Shown one piece after another: positions 48,096 to 56,450 of a DNA stretch of 64,000 nt. The first letter of the stretch is position 1. Each line of letters opens with the position of its first letter. The stretch lies in the NCBI GenBank assembly GCA_947450475.1, contig CANFVK010000004.1, forward strand, positions 1 through 64,000, read 5' to 3'. This DNA comes from Bacteriovoracaceae bacterium. GTDB lineage: Bacteria; Bdellovibrionota; Bacteriovoracia; Bacteriovoracales; Bacteriovoracaceae. Both the position numbers and the translations under genes were made by a program. The notes under the pieces are model-generated. The model did not search any database. It saw only the letters and a list, made by a program, of their open reading frames with translations, and was not told where the DNA came from.

Positions 48096-49826
48096 TTAAG
48101 ATCTAGGATTTAAAGCCTTATCTAAAAGTTCTCTATCCGTTACGGTTATAGTTTTTATCTTTGTAGGCTGAGTTCCAACATTTAGATCAATGACCTGCAA
48201 TACTGATAAACGTGAAATTGTTAAGCTGTAAGTTTCATTAATTTTTAAAAATTTTTGATGATCACTAAAGCGATCCTTTAACATTCTCAATCCGTTAATG
48301 GCAATGATTTCGTCTCCAGCGTTCAATCCAGATTTAAAGGCTGGTCCATCTAAAACCACAGATCTCACCATCACCCTATCACCATTAAAATCTGGTTCAA
48401 AGCCTAACCATGGAGATTCGGCTTTATCCCAAATAAATTTTAAGCCTGAGTTTTGGCATATACTTTCCAAATCAATTTCTTCTGTCGTAGAAGTCATTAT
48501 CTCGAATTTTTCTCTGATAGTAATCCCACCTACTGATTCAACCATTTGATAGATTTGTTGCGAATTTAGCCCCCTTTGCGGATTCTTCTGAAAATCAGAC
48601 CATAAAAGCAATAGTAAATCATTTATACTCTTGTTTTTTTCAGCAAATAAGAAATTTAGTGCAAAAAAGACTATTCCGCCTTTTAAATAATAACTCATAC
48701 TCGAATTGTTTGAATTCTCATCAGGACGATAAAGTTTAATCCAGGCGTTAAAAGATGAATCATCTAGAGAATGAAATTTTCTACCCGGAATCGAATAATA
48801 ACGATTAAGATTATCTTTTTGCATATCAAGATACTCTTCCAAAGAAATAAGGCCCATTCGGTAAATAAAAAGTTCATCCATGAGCGAAGTCAATCCCTCC
48901 GCTAACCATAAGAGTTTTGTATTTGCCTCTTTTAAGTAATCAAAAGGACCTAATTCTTGAGGACGAATGCGCTTTACATTCCAAGTATGAAAATATTCAT
49001 GAGCAACAAGCGCGAGGTAATTTGTATAGCCTTTTCGTTGATTTAATTGGGTAGGACAAAATTGCAATGCCGTAGAATTAGAATGTTCCAATCCGCCGTA
49101 TAGTCCTTGAGAGAAGTGAGTAATAAAAGAATACTTCTCATAAGGAACGCCACCAAAAAAACCTGCAATATGCTCTACAATCTTTTTAGTGTCAGCTTTA
49201 ATATTTTCTTTGTGTGGTAAAAGCCTACCATATATTGCAATGTCATGATCTACATCAAAAACCCTGAAGCCATCAGTTTCATGACAACCTATTTCGATGG
49301 GAGAATCAATTAAATCATCATAATTTTTTGCAGAATAAAGAAAAATATCTCGTTGGCTTGAAACATCTTTTAACCCCGTCGTAAGCCTTGACCATTGAGG
49401 AGGAAAAATCAGTTCGATGGTTGGATTTTGAATATTTCTATTTTTTAAACCCATTAAAAGTGTCGGTAGATGTAAAAAAGCATGAGAATCATCTACGTGA
49501 GAAGTACGAACCGTCAACTCATGACAGTAAACATCATAGCTAATTGTAAACTCGTCAGAATCAATATTTTTTAACTCACTCCTGCTCCAATCAATTCTAA
49601 AGGTCGAAGTATCGGTTTGATCCAAAAAAAGCCGCTCACCAGTTTTAGTTACCGCCATTATTCGTGATAAATGACGAGAATATTCGCGTATTAGGTAAGA
49701 CCCTGGACTCCATCGCGGAAGAAAAAAGTCCAGTAAATTTTCATTTTTTTCTTTTTTACCGGTGATAATTACATGAACTTGATGCGTCGAAGGGGCATCA
49801 ATGACTAATTTATATCTAAGTTCCAT
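48096..49826 (-). CDS. M61-family aminopeptidase with PDZ domain
   Basis: A 576-residue M61 (glycyl aminopeptidase-like) protein. It begins MELRYKLVIDAPSTHQVHVI, the usual N-terminal beta domain of the family, includes LPRWSPGSYLIREYSRHL, and has the zinc motif VAHEYFHTWNVKRIRP with HEYFH at about 276-280. A C-terminal PDZ domain (about 455-560) is shown by GFEPDFNGDRVMVRSVVLDG and AGDEIIAINGLRML. The ATG at 49826 has AAAGGA upstream; a longer in-frame start is not supported. No signal peptide is seen after this start, so it is probably cytoplasmic. Confidence 0.92.
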   Translation of the reverse strand: MELRYKLVIDAPSTHQVHVIITGKKEKNENLLDFFLPRWSPGSYLIREYSRHLSRIMAVTKTGERLFLDQTDTSTFRIDWSRSELKNIDSDEFTISYDVYCHELTVRTSHVDDSHAFLHLPTLLMGLKNRNIQNPTIELIFPPQWSRLTTGLKDVSSQRDIFLYSAKNYDDLIDSPIEIGCHETDGFRVFDVDHDIAIYGRLLPHKENIKADTKKIVEHIAGFFGGVPYEKYSFITHFSQGLYGGLEHSNSTALQFCPTQLNQRKGYTNYLALVAHEYFHTWNVKRIRPQELGPFDYLKEANTKLLWLAEGLTSLMDELFIYRMGLISLEEYLDMQKDNLNRYYSIPGRKFHSLDDSSFNAWIKLYRPDENSNNSSMSYYLKGGIVFFALNFLFAEKNKSINDLLLLLWSDFQKNPQRGLNSQQIYQMVESVGGITIREKFEIMTSTTEEIDLESICQNSGLKFIWDKAESPWLGFEPDFNGDRVMVRSVVLDGPAFKSGLNAGDEIIAINGLRMLKDRFSDHQKFLKINETYSLTISRLSVLQVIDLNVGTQPTKIKTITVTDRELLDKALNPRS

Positions 49827-49922
49827 AAAAAAATCCTTTTTTGACTTGTAAAATCTTTTTTGGTTCGATAGTACTCGAAGTAACAATAACACTTTCAATA
49901 TATTTTCGCATGGGAATTTCGC

Positions 49923-50351
49923 ATGGGTTTTAAACAAAACAAAGTAAATAAGGACTTAGTCCATTCGCCGATTATTATGTTCACTGATCGGGCCCTGTCT
50001 CAACTTAAATTAATCATTGAAAATGATTTTACCCTTGCCGGTAAATATTTTCGAATCGTTGTCTCAGGAAAAGGCTGTGAGGGCTTTACTTACGCTGCCG
50101 GTTTTACCGATCTCAATATTGACGATTTTCAAATCAGAATCGCCAATTCTTCCGATGAAATGTACATTATCATTGACCCTTTTGCTGCCTTTTACTTACA
50201 AGAAGCTTCAGTTGACTTCATCCAAGACTTTGATCAAGATGCAGAAGGTTTTGTAATCATTAATCACTCACAAAGCGAATTTAAGGGCAAATTCTGGAAG
50301 GCAAATCCCCTCAAAACGCCACCTTTGAACCCAGAGTTCAATCGTGCTTGA
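49923..50351 (+). CDS. IscA/HesB-like protein lacking the C-terminal CxC
   Basis: A 142-residue protein of the A-type iron-sulfur carrier fold. FTDRALSQLKLIIEND, RIVVSGKGCEGFTYAAGF and the FIQDFD strand follow IscA/ErpA. C52 is the only cysteine; the usual C-terminal C-G-C is replaced by KGKFWKANP at 121-129. IscA normally needs all three cysteines to hold a cluster, so this protein should not transfer clusters in the usual way, and may be a sensor or a structural relative. It overlaps the LysR gene by eight bases, which suggests co-translation and a functional link. GGGA precedes the ATG. Confidence 0.78.
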   Translation: MGFKQNKVNKDLVHSPIIMFTDRALSQLKLIIENDFTLAGKYFRIVVSGKGCEGFTYAAGFTDLNIDDFQIRIANSSDEMYIIIDPFAAFYLQEASVDFIQDFDQDAEGFVIINHSQSEFKGKFWKANPLKTPPLNPEFNRA

Positions 50352-51153
50352 TTTTCGATACTTAAAAGCTTTTATGCTCACAGCAAAGTATGCTAGCTTT
50401 TCCAAAGCAGCCGAAGAATTAAGCATTGCTCAATCGGCCGTCAGCCGACAAATAAAGTTGCTAGAAGACTCTTTAAAAGAAGAACTTATCATTCGTTCCA
50501 GTAAAAAAGTAATTCTTTCTGAAAAGGGTAAAGAACTTTATCTGGCTTCTATTAATTTTGAAAAAACATCACTTCATATTTTTGAAAGAGAAGATCAAGT
50601 TGCCTTAAACGTAGGTATTTTGGAAGGACTATTAAAAAATTGGTTTACACCGCTTTTGAGCGAATATCTAAAAAATCAAAAAAGAGATGTCAACGTTAAG
50701 GTTGCAGACATTCCAGAACTTAAAAGTGGGATTGAAGAAGGCCGCTATGATGTTATATTTGGAACTGAAGATATTCAATCTGAGCTTGTTACATCCTTAA
50801 AAATTTTCGAAGAAAAATTAGTACTGATCGGCAAAGGTGAGATTAACCGTAAGAAACTTCACGAACATCGATGGGTCGTTTTTTCTGAAAATGATCATCT
50901 CTATAAGATAAGTAAATTAAAGAGTGACTCAATCGTTATGGTCGATTCTTTTACTTCCATTATTTCTTTGGTTAAATCTGATTTAGGTATTGCTATTGTG
51001 CCTGATCATTTAATTAGAAAAGATGATCATTTAAAGCTTCATGAAGTCGCAGGACTTCCGACTTCTCAAATCTATTTGAGCACGCTGAATTACAAAAAGA
51101 TGCCAGAGCGGATCAAAGTTTTGGCAGATATCGTTAAAAAGAATTTACATTAA
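50344..51153 (+). CDS. LysR-family transcriptional regulator
   Basis: A 269-residue LysR-type regulator. The N-terminal winged helix DFRYLKAFMLTAKYASFSKA and LSIAQSAVSRQIKLLEDSL is canonical; residues 90-265 form the periplasmic-binding-like effector domain (VNVKVADIPELKSGIEEGRYDVIF, VMVDSFTSIISLVKSDLGIAIVP). It is shorter than most LysR proteins (about 290-300). It starts with GTG at 50344 inside the end of the IscA-like gene. The effector and target are unknown; LysR proteins usually regulate a neighbouring gene, but the divergent M61 gene is the only candidate nearby. Confidence 0.9.
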   Translation: MLDFRYLKAFMLTAKYASFSKAAEELSIAQSAVSRQIKLLEDSLKEELIIRSSKKVILSEKGKELYLASINFEKTSLHIFEREDQVALNVGILEGLLKNWFTPLLSEYLKNQKRDVNVKVADIPELKSGIEEGRYDVIFGTEDIQSELVTSLKIFEEKLVLIGKGEINRKKLHEHRWVVFSENDHLYKISKLKSDSIVMVDSFTSIISLVKSDLGIAIVPDHLIRKDDHLKLHEVAGLPTSQIYLSTLNYKKMPERIKVLADIVKKNLH

Positions 51154-51154
51154 A

Positions 51155-52897
51155 TTAAAAGCAATTTTTTGACCGAGCAAGAATGCGTCCATCTTCGCAT
51201 AAATTAAATTCATGATGATGAGAAGATAATTTTAATTTTGCCAAGTTATATTTTTGAACTACAGGTCGAAGTCGCCCCAGTCTATCCGCTTCGGCATAAC
51301 TCCATCTGACAATTAATTCTTTGGGATGATCTTTACCGAATGAAAAATAAGCACCTTCTTCATTTTGTGAAGGAAGAGAGCCGCTATTGTACTCAACATT
51401 AAAAAAATAATTATGGTGGTCAGTTTTCATTCTTAAAGTTGAACCTAAACCGAAAAAATTACTATTTTTTGCTTGAAGATGAAATCGTACAGAACCATTT
51501 AATCCTCGTTTAGTTTGATTTTCAAAAACATAGACTCGGTTGTTATTTTCACCTGAGCGAGTTGTGCTCTGGCCGGTAATAAAATCCATCACTCCATCAT
51601 GATTTAGATCTATCGTGATTGTTCCGGAAGGATTAACTAAATCAATTCCAAGCTCATTGGATTTATCTTCAAAACTATGATCTTTTTTTTGCTCAAAAAG
51701 AATTAATCGTGATTCTGGAGGAAAACCAGAATTATCTATCAATAAATCAATCAGGCCATCTAGATTATAGTCAATCCAAACACCTCTTCTATCTGCTTGT
51801 GACCAATGACTTTTTTGATCGTCACGATAAAAATCGGAATGAATAAATTTTGGAGGAAAATTAAATGTTGACCCAGTTAGAATACTAGATTTATCTCTGT
51901 AGTCTGGATCAGTATCTTTAGACATCGTACCATTTACGACATCGACAATCCCATCGCTGTTGTAATCACCACAAAGATTAAAAAAAGAGTTTCCGCCTCC
52001 GAGAGTTTCTGGACTCCCCTCTTCATCTGCCGAAAAGCCAGATTCATTGCCATAATTGACGAAGTTAAATCCATCCAGATTCATCCAGAGTTTATTATAA
52101 TATCCATTTGAATTACTCGTTAAGATATCAGGAAAACCGTTATTATCAATATCACACACCGACGCACCAAAAGTAGGGGTGGCATTAGAAAATTGCTTAG
52201 TAGATTGATTAAAATCGTATTCTCCCTTTAAGCTACGGGAATGATCAGAAAAATCAAATCCATTGCCTTTTAAAAGGAGGTCTGGAACAGGCTTTGGCGT
52301 AGGATCTTTATAAGAAAACCAATTAGAAAGAAAAAGATCTAAATCACCATCAAGATTAAAATCAACAGCACTGATACTGGCAGTTGGAAGTAGATTGGTT
52401 GGCAATGGAGATTGTTCTCTATAGAAAAGCTCACCATTTTCAATGATTCCCTTAAAGACTCTTGCCGGATATTGGGTCATTTCCGTTTTTTGATTGAGAA
52501 CTCCGACAATAACATCGTAAATACCATCATGATTCAAATCAACAAAATTTAAAAAAGATGCACGAATAGTACCTACAAACGGACTTTGCCCTAAGACAAA
52601 TTTATGAATATTGTGATTATAAAAATAAAACTTAGGTGATGAATAAAAATCTTCTAAAGTAACTAAATCAGTGTATCCGTCATGATTAACATCTACTGCA
52701 TAAAGATGAACGGCTTTTACTCCAGTTAATCCATAATAGTCAGTTTTATCAAGAAAGACATTTGATTGATGAATTGGAGACATTGAGTAATGAGAAGCCT
52801 CGACAACGAGTTGAGGCTTCTCCGTTATAGAGATTTTTTTTTCTAAAGCACAACTTGTAAAAAAAAAGAACAAAGTAAAAAATGCGATTTTTCTCAT
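51155..52897 (-). CDS. FG-GAP/ASPIC-UnbV repeat lipoprotein
   Basis: A 580-residue surface lipoprotein. The signal MRKIAFFTLFFFFTSC has a lipobox with Cys followed by ALEKK. The mature part has at least seven FG-GAP/VCBS-type repeats with calcium-binding loops, for example VDVNHDGYTDLVTL, VDLNHDGIYDVIVG, VDFNLDGDLDLFLS, CDIDNNGFPDILTS, GDYNSDGIVDVVNG and IDYNLDGLIDLLID, giving a beta-propeller. The C-terminus matches the ASPIC/UnbV domain (STLRMKTDHHNYFFNVEYNSG). Such proteins bind ligands or other cells. The start lies one base after the acyl-CoA dehydrogenase stop, so it may be co-transcribed. Confidence 0.88.
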   Translation of the reverse strand: MRKIAFFTLFFFFTSCALEKKISITEKPQLVVEASHYSMSPIHQSNVFLDKTDYYGLTGVKAVHLYAVDVNHDGYTDLVTLEDFYSSPKFYFYNHNIHKFVLGQSPFVGTIRASFLNFVDLNHDGIYDVIVGVLNQKTEMTQYPARVFKGIIENGELFYREQSPLPTNLLPTASISAVDFNLDGDLDLFLSNWFSYKDPTPKPVPDLLLKGNGFDFSDHSRSLKGEYDFNQSTKQFSNATPTFGASVCDIDNNGFPDILTSNSNGYYNKLWMNLDGFNFVNYGNESGFSADEEGSPETLGGGNSFFNLCGDYNSDGIVDVVNGTMSKDTDPDYRDKSSILTGSTFNFPPKFIHSDFYRDDQKSHWSQADRRGVWIDYNLDGLIDLLIDNSGFPPESRLILFEQKKDHSFEDKSNELGIDLVNPSGTITIDLNHDGVMDFITGQSTTRSGENNNRVYVFENQTKRGLNGSVRFHLQAKNSNFFGLGSTLRMKTDHHNYFFNVEYNSGSLPSQNEEGAYFSFGKDHPKELIVRWSYAEADRLGRLRPVVQKYNLAKLKLSSHHHEFNLCEDGRILARSKNCF

Positions 52898-52898
52898 T

Positions 52899-54668
52899 TT
52901 AGAAGTCGATGATATCGAGTCCATAACCACCAAATTTTACGACAGCTTCAGAAATTTTTATGACTGTCTTGTCGCTATTTTTCCCCATACTTTTAGCATT
53001 TCGGGTGAATCTTCTACGAGCATCTTTGCAAATTTGTTTAGTCATTCTCAAAACATAATCTTTTTGCTCTTGGCTTGGTTTCGAGCTATTTAATATTGCC
53101 GTTGTTCGAGAGATGACAGCACACATTACGTAGAGATCAATCACCATATCCGCTAAACGCCCCTGTGGAAGTTCATTATCAACAATTTTTTTACCATACT
53201 TGATTAACGAATTTTCAACTTCGATTGCAAATCGACCTAGACAGGATGAAAATTTATCTGCTTGATCTTTCAGTTCAGGATGCGCCTTAGAAAGATGCTG
53301 ACTACCAATCATGTTTGAAAGTCTTTTCCTAGCAAATTTGGTGAAAACGCCAAGAGATTTAATAGGATCATGAAGTGCCGTGCCGACATCAGATATCTTT
53401 CCCAATTCTTTCATGGATTCTGATGGCCCCCGAACTCCAGAAAGAGCTAGTAGACATCTTAATATTTCATTTGTTCCTTCGAAAATAAGCTGGATGCGTG
53501 AATCGCGCATGATACGTTCATAAGGATATTCTTTCATGTATCCATTTCCGCCGGCAATTTGCATGGCCATATCAACTGTTTGCCAAAGACATTCAGATCC
53601 AAAGACCTTGCACACAGCGGTTTCCATGTAATAATCATTCATTCCCTTGGCCATATTTCCAGTCGAAAGATATACGATACTCTCAACGGCATAAGTCATC
53701 TCTGCCATTTTTGCTAATTTCTGCTGAACCAACCCAAAATCTGCAATAGGGCGATCAAATTGTTTACGGTTAGTAGCATGATCAGTCGCTAGTTTCATAA
53801 CGGTCTTCATACCTGACACGCAACCAGCACCTAGGGAAAGTCGACCAGAATTAAGAACATTCATTGCAATCTTAAAACCTTTTCCAAGTTCTCCCAAAAT
53901 ATTTTCTTTCGGAACTATAACTTTATCAAAATAGACTGCTCGAGTTTCACTAGCACGGATTCCCATTTTATTTTCTTTTTCTCCGAAAGAAATTCCCGGC
54001 ATATTTTTTTCAACAATAAAACAAGATATCTTCTCAACATTCTTTCCATCAATATCATGGTCAGTCTTACAAAAAACTGAGTAAAAACCGGCCATGCCAC
54101 CATTTGTGATCCAAAGTTTTTGACCACTAATGGTAAAAGTTCCATCCTTGTTGTCTGTCGCCTTTGTTTTTATTGAATAGGCATCTGAACCAGATCCTGG
54201 TTCAGTTAAGCAAAAAGCTGCAATGACTTCACCTGAAGACAATAATGGTAGCCATTTCTTTTTTTGCTCTAACGAACCTTCGTTGATAAGCGCCCTATAA
54301 CCGATGGACTGATGTGCCCCTACCATAGTTGCAATAGATGCATCATATGAAGCAACTTGAGCAAAAACCCTACAATAAAGTGTATAATCAAGTCCAAGCC
54401 CACCAAACTCTTCTGGTACTGCAAGTCCAAGAAGACCAAGCTCGCCTAATCCCTTTATAACTTCTGGAGGCAACTTGGATTCCTGATCAAATTTTTCACT
54501 ATGGATATTATCCTTGGCAAACTGATCGAAAGCAGAAGTCATCTCTTTTGCAGTTTCTACTTGTGAGTCTGAAAATTGTGGGAAAGGAAAAACTAAATTT
54601 TCATCAAGTTCCCCGAAAAAAAAACTACCGACCAGAGATTGAATGTGAGAGTTTTCATTACTTGCCAT
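52899..54668 (-). CDS. Acyl-CoA dehydrogenase (long, VLCAD-like)
   Basis: An FAD enzyme catalysing the first step of fatty-acid beta-oxidation. The 589-residue length includes a C-terminal extension typical of VLCAD/ACAD9-like proteins. Core motifs are AAFCLTEPGSGSDAYSIKT, KLWITNGGMAGFYSVFCKT, IVPKENILGELGKGFKIAM, QIAGGNGYMKEYPYERIMRD and IFEGTNEILR, the last including the usual catalytic-Glu region. AGGTGA precedes the ATG. It is followed by the repeat lipoprotein. The 256-base gap before the divergent gsp operon holds its promoter. Confidence 0.95.
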   Translation of the reverse strand: MASNENSHIQSLVGSFFFGELDENLVFPFPQFSDSQVETAKEMTSAFDQFAKDNIHSEKFDQESKLPPEVIKGLGELGLLGLAVPEEFGGLGLDYTLYCRVFAQVASYDASIATMVGAHQSIGYRALINEGSLEQKKKWLPLLSSGEVIAAFCLTEPGSGSDAYSIKTKATDNKDGTFTISGQKLWITNGGMAGFYSVFCKTDHDIDGKNVEKISCFIVEKNMPGISFGEKENKMGIRASETRAVYFDKVIVPKENILGELGKGFKIAMNVLNSGRLSLGAGCVSGMKTVMKLATDHATNRKQFDRPIADFGLVQQKLAKMAEMTYAVESIVYLSTGNMAKGMNDYYMETAVCKVFGSECLWQTVDMAMQIAGGNGYMKEYPYERIMRDSRIQLIFEGTNEILRCLLALSGVRGPSESMKELGKISDVGTALHDPIKSLGVFTKFARKRLSNMIGSQHLSKAHPELKDQADKFSSCLGRFAIEVENSLIKYGKKIVDNELPQGRLADMVIDLYVMCAVISRTTAILNSSKPSQEQKDYVLRMTKQICKDARRRFTRNAKSMGKNSDKTVIKISEAVVKFGGYGLDIIDF

Positions 54669-54738
54669 TTTTTATCACCTATTAAAAAAAAAGAAAAATA
54701 GTATTGGAATTAGAATACTCAATCTATGACAAAATGGA

Positions 54739-54766
54739 AGCAAAAGCTTCGCCAAAGCATTTTGCT
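54739..54766. other. Hairpin in the gap between acyl-CoA dehydrogenase and gspC
   Basis: AGCAAAAGCTT (54739-54749) pairs with AAGC and TTTTGCT (54755-54766) across one bulged A and a five-base loop CGCCA. It lies in the 256-base spacer and is not followed by a T-run. It may be an RNA structure, an operator, or chance. Confidence 0.35.
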
Positions 54767-54842
54767 CAACAAAGAAAAATGGCAATAATTCTCCATCATT
54801 ATTATCTTGCTGTGTATAGCCGAAGTTCTTAGAATAGAATTA

Positions 54843-54848
54843 TATAAT
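54843..54848 (+). promoter_or_regulatory. Possible -10 element of the gsp operon
   Basis: A perfect TATAAT stands about 77 bases before the gspC ATG and would give a 70-base leader. There is no good -35 match at 16-18 bases upstream, so this is weak; the sequence is AT-rich and chance matches are common. Confidence 0.3.
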
Positions 54849-54924
54849 AAAAGTACTCTGTCATGGATGGTGGAGTCGCAATTGGGTTTTTAAAGAAATT
54901 CAAAATTAACATGAAGTTAAAAAA

Positions 54925-56433
54925 ATGACACAAAAGTTTAAATTTAATTTTAGTTTTCTTGATCGCTTCAAAAAGAAAGTCTCACCACCTCCTGTGCCGC
55001 AAGATTATGTTGAAGAAGAATACACTGAGGAAGAAGTAGAATTCGTTGATGAAGAACAAAACGCTGCCAATCATCAAGAAGACAGCGATAGCTTAGAAAC
55101 ATTAACCACCCAGCAGTCAGAAGAAATTCCATCATCAAATAATGCTTCCGAATATGACTCTGATATTTCGCCTGAAGAATTTGCAGCAAAAACACTTGGG
55201 GGATTTGATCTCGAAAAACATCGCCAACAGCTCGAAGCAATAAAAGAATCCCTTATTGATCCAACTCAACCAGTGGAAGAAGAATTAGAGATTCATCCCG
55301 AAGACATTGATAATTTTAGCCAAGATAGCAATATTCCTTTTGAATATAAACCGCCTGAAATTCTGCCTAAAACTGAAATATTTAAAAAATTTACTTTTAA
55401 GTTTCCTAAATTCAATTCATTTGGCAAAAATGAAAAATTAAAAGAAGTTTTTTCAAAGCAAGCGGCTTTGAGTAAATTTGAAAAATTCAACTGGAATGAC
55501 TTTGTCTTAAAGCTTTTCTCTCCTTACTCTAGAGGAAAAATTCATTCTGTTTTTATTATTTTTTTGGTGGTGACTTTTACTTATCTTGTGGGTAAAAATA
55601 TCGCGCTCATTTTTACTAAGAATGCACCAATTACAAAAATTTCACGTTCTGCAATTTCACCTCAGGTTAAAAGTGATTCTACCACGCAGGATTTAAACAA
55701 GATTGTAACAACCAATCTTTTTAATGCAAAAGAGTCTGACAAGGGCGATATCCAAGGATCAAAAAAAGATATCGATAGCATTGTTTGCACCGAAGCTCAA
55801 AAACCAACATCTTTAGATATAAAATTGTTAAATACTATAGTTCTGCAAGATTCAGTTAAATCAATTGCCTCTGTACAAGTACGAGGAAGTTCAGACTTAA
55901 TGAATGTACGACAAGGCGATAAGTTAGATCAATTAGCTGAAGTTTCAAAGATTGACCGACTTAAGGTTATTCTTAAAAATTTACAAACTGGAGATTGTGA
56001 ATTTGCCAGTGCAGAATTAAAATCTGATTCAATATCTCCTGGTTTAAAAATAATCTCGGCCAAGGCCGGAAAATCACTTTTTAGAAGTATCAATCCAAAC
56101 ATTAAAAATGATGGCAATAGTTTCAAAATAAAAAAGCAATATCGTGATTCAATGATTAATAATATGAACGAAGTATTAACTCAAGCCAAGGCAATACAAA
56201 TAACAAATCCAGATGGATCCATGTGCTTTAAAATGACTGAAGTTGTAGCTGGAAGCATATATTCTCAACTTAATATTCAAGAAAATGACATTGTTTGCAA
56301 TATTAATGGCAAAAAAATTGAAAACTTAAATGAATTGATGGGTCTTCTTGGAAGAGTGAAGGAAATTGATCAGTTTCAGATAGGACTTAAGAGAAATGGT
56401 ATTAATGAAAATTTAGATTATAGTTTTGAATAA
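54925..56433 (+). CDS. gspC: Type II secretion inner-membrane protein GspC
   Basis: GspC links the inner-membrane platform to the secretin. This 502-residue protein has a cytoplasmic N-terminal part of about 205 residues, rich in Asp and Glu (EEEYTEEEVEFVDEEQ), then one membrane helix SVFIIFLVVTFTYLVGKNI (208-226), the periplasmic HR domain (LLNTIVLQDSVKSIASVQVR) and a PDZ domain at about 410-500 (SQLNIQENDIVCNINGKKI). The cytoplasmic part is far longer than the usual 20-40 residues. It starts the gspCDEFGHIJ operon. A five-codon frame (ATGAAGTTAAAAAAATGA) ends across its ATG. Confidence 0.9.
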   Translation: MTQKFKFNFSFLDRFKKKVSPPPVPQDYVEEEYTEEEVEFVDEEQNAANHQEDSDSLETLTTQQSEEIPSSNNASEYDSDISPEEFAAKTLGGFDLEKHRQQLEAIKESLIDPTQPVEEELEIHPEDIDNFSQDSNIPFEYKPPEILPKTEIFKKFTFKFPKFNSFGKNEKLKEVFSKQAALSKFEKFNWNDFVLKLFSPYSRGKIHSVFIIFLVVTFTYLVGKNIALIFTKNAPITKISRSAISPQVKSDSTTQDLNKIVTTNLFNAKESDKGDIQGSKKDIDSIVCTEAQKPTSLDIKLLNTIVLQDSVKSIASVQVRGSSDLMNVRQGDKLDQLAEVSKIDRLKVILKNLQTGDCEFASAELKSDSISPGLKIISAKAGKSLFRSINPNIKNDGNSFKIKKQYRDSMINNMNEVLTQAKAIQITNPDGSMCFKMTEVVAGSIYSQLNIQENDIVCNINGKKIENLNELMGLLGRVKEIDQFQIGLKRNGINENLDYSFE

Positions 56434-56450
56434 ATTTTTAGGAAAACTTA

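Noticed and set aside
49904..49927. Direct repeat of TTTCGCATGGG at 49904 and 49917 near the IscA-like start
   Set aside because: A 13-base local duplication that creates an out-of-frame ATG at 49910; too short to assign a function.
54727..54789. 20-codon frame (MTKWKQKLRQSILLNK...) in the gsp spacer
   Set aside because: No ribosome site and it runs through the hairpin; nothing supports translation.
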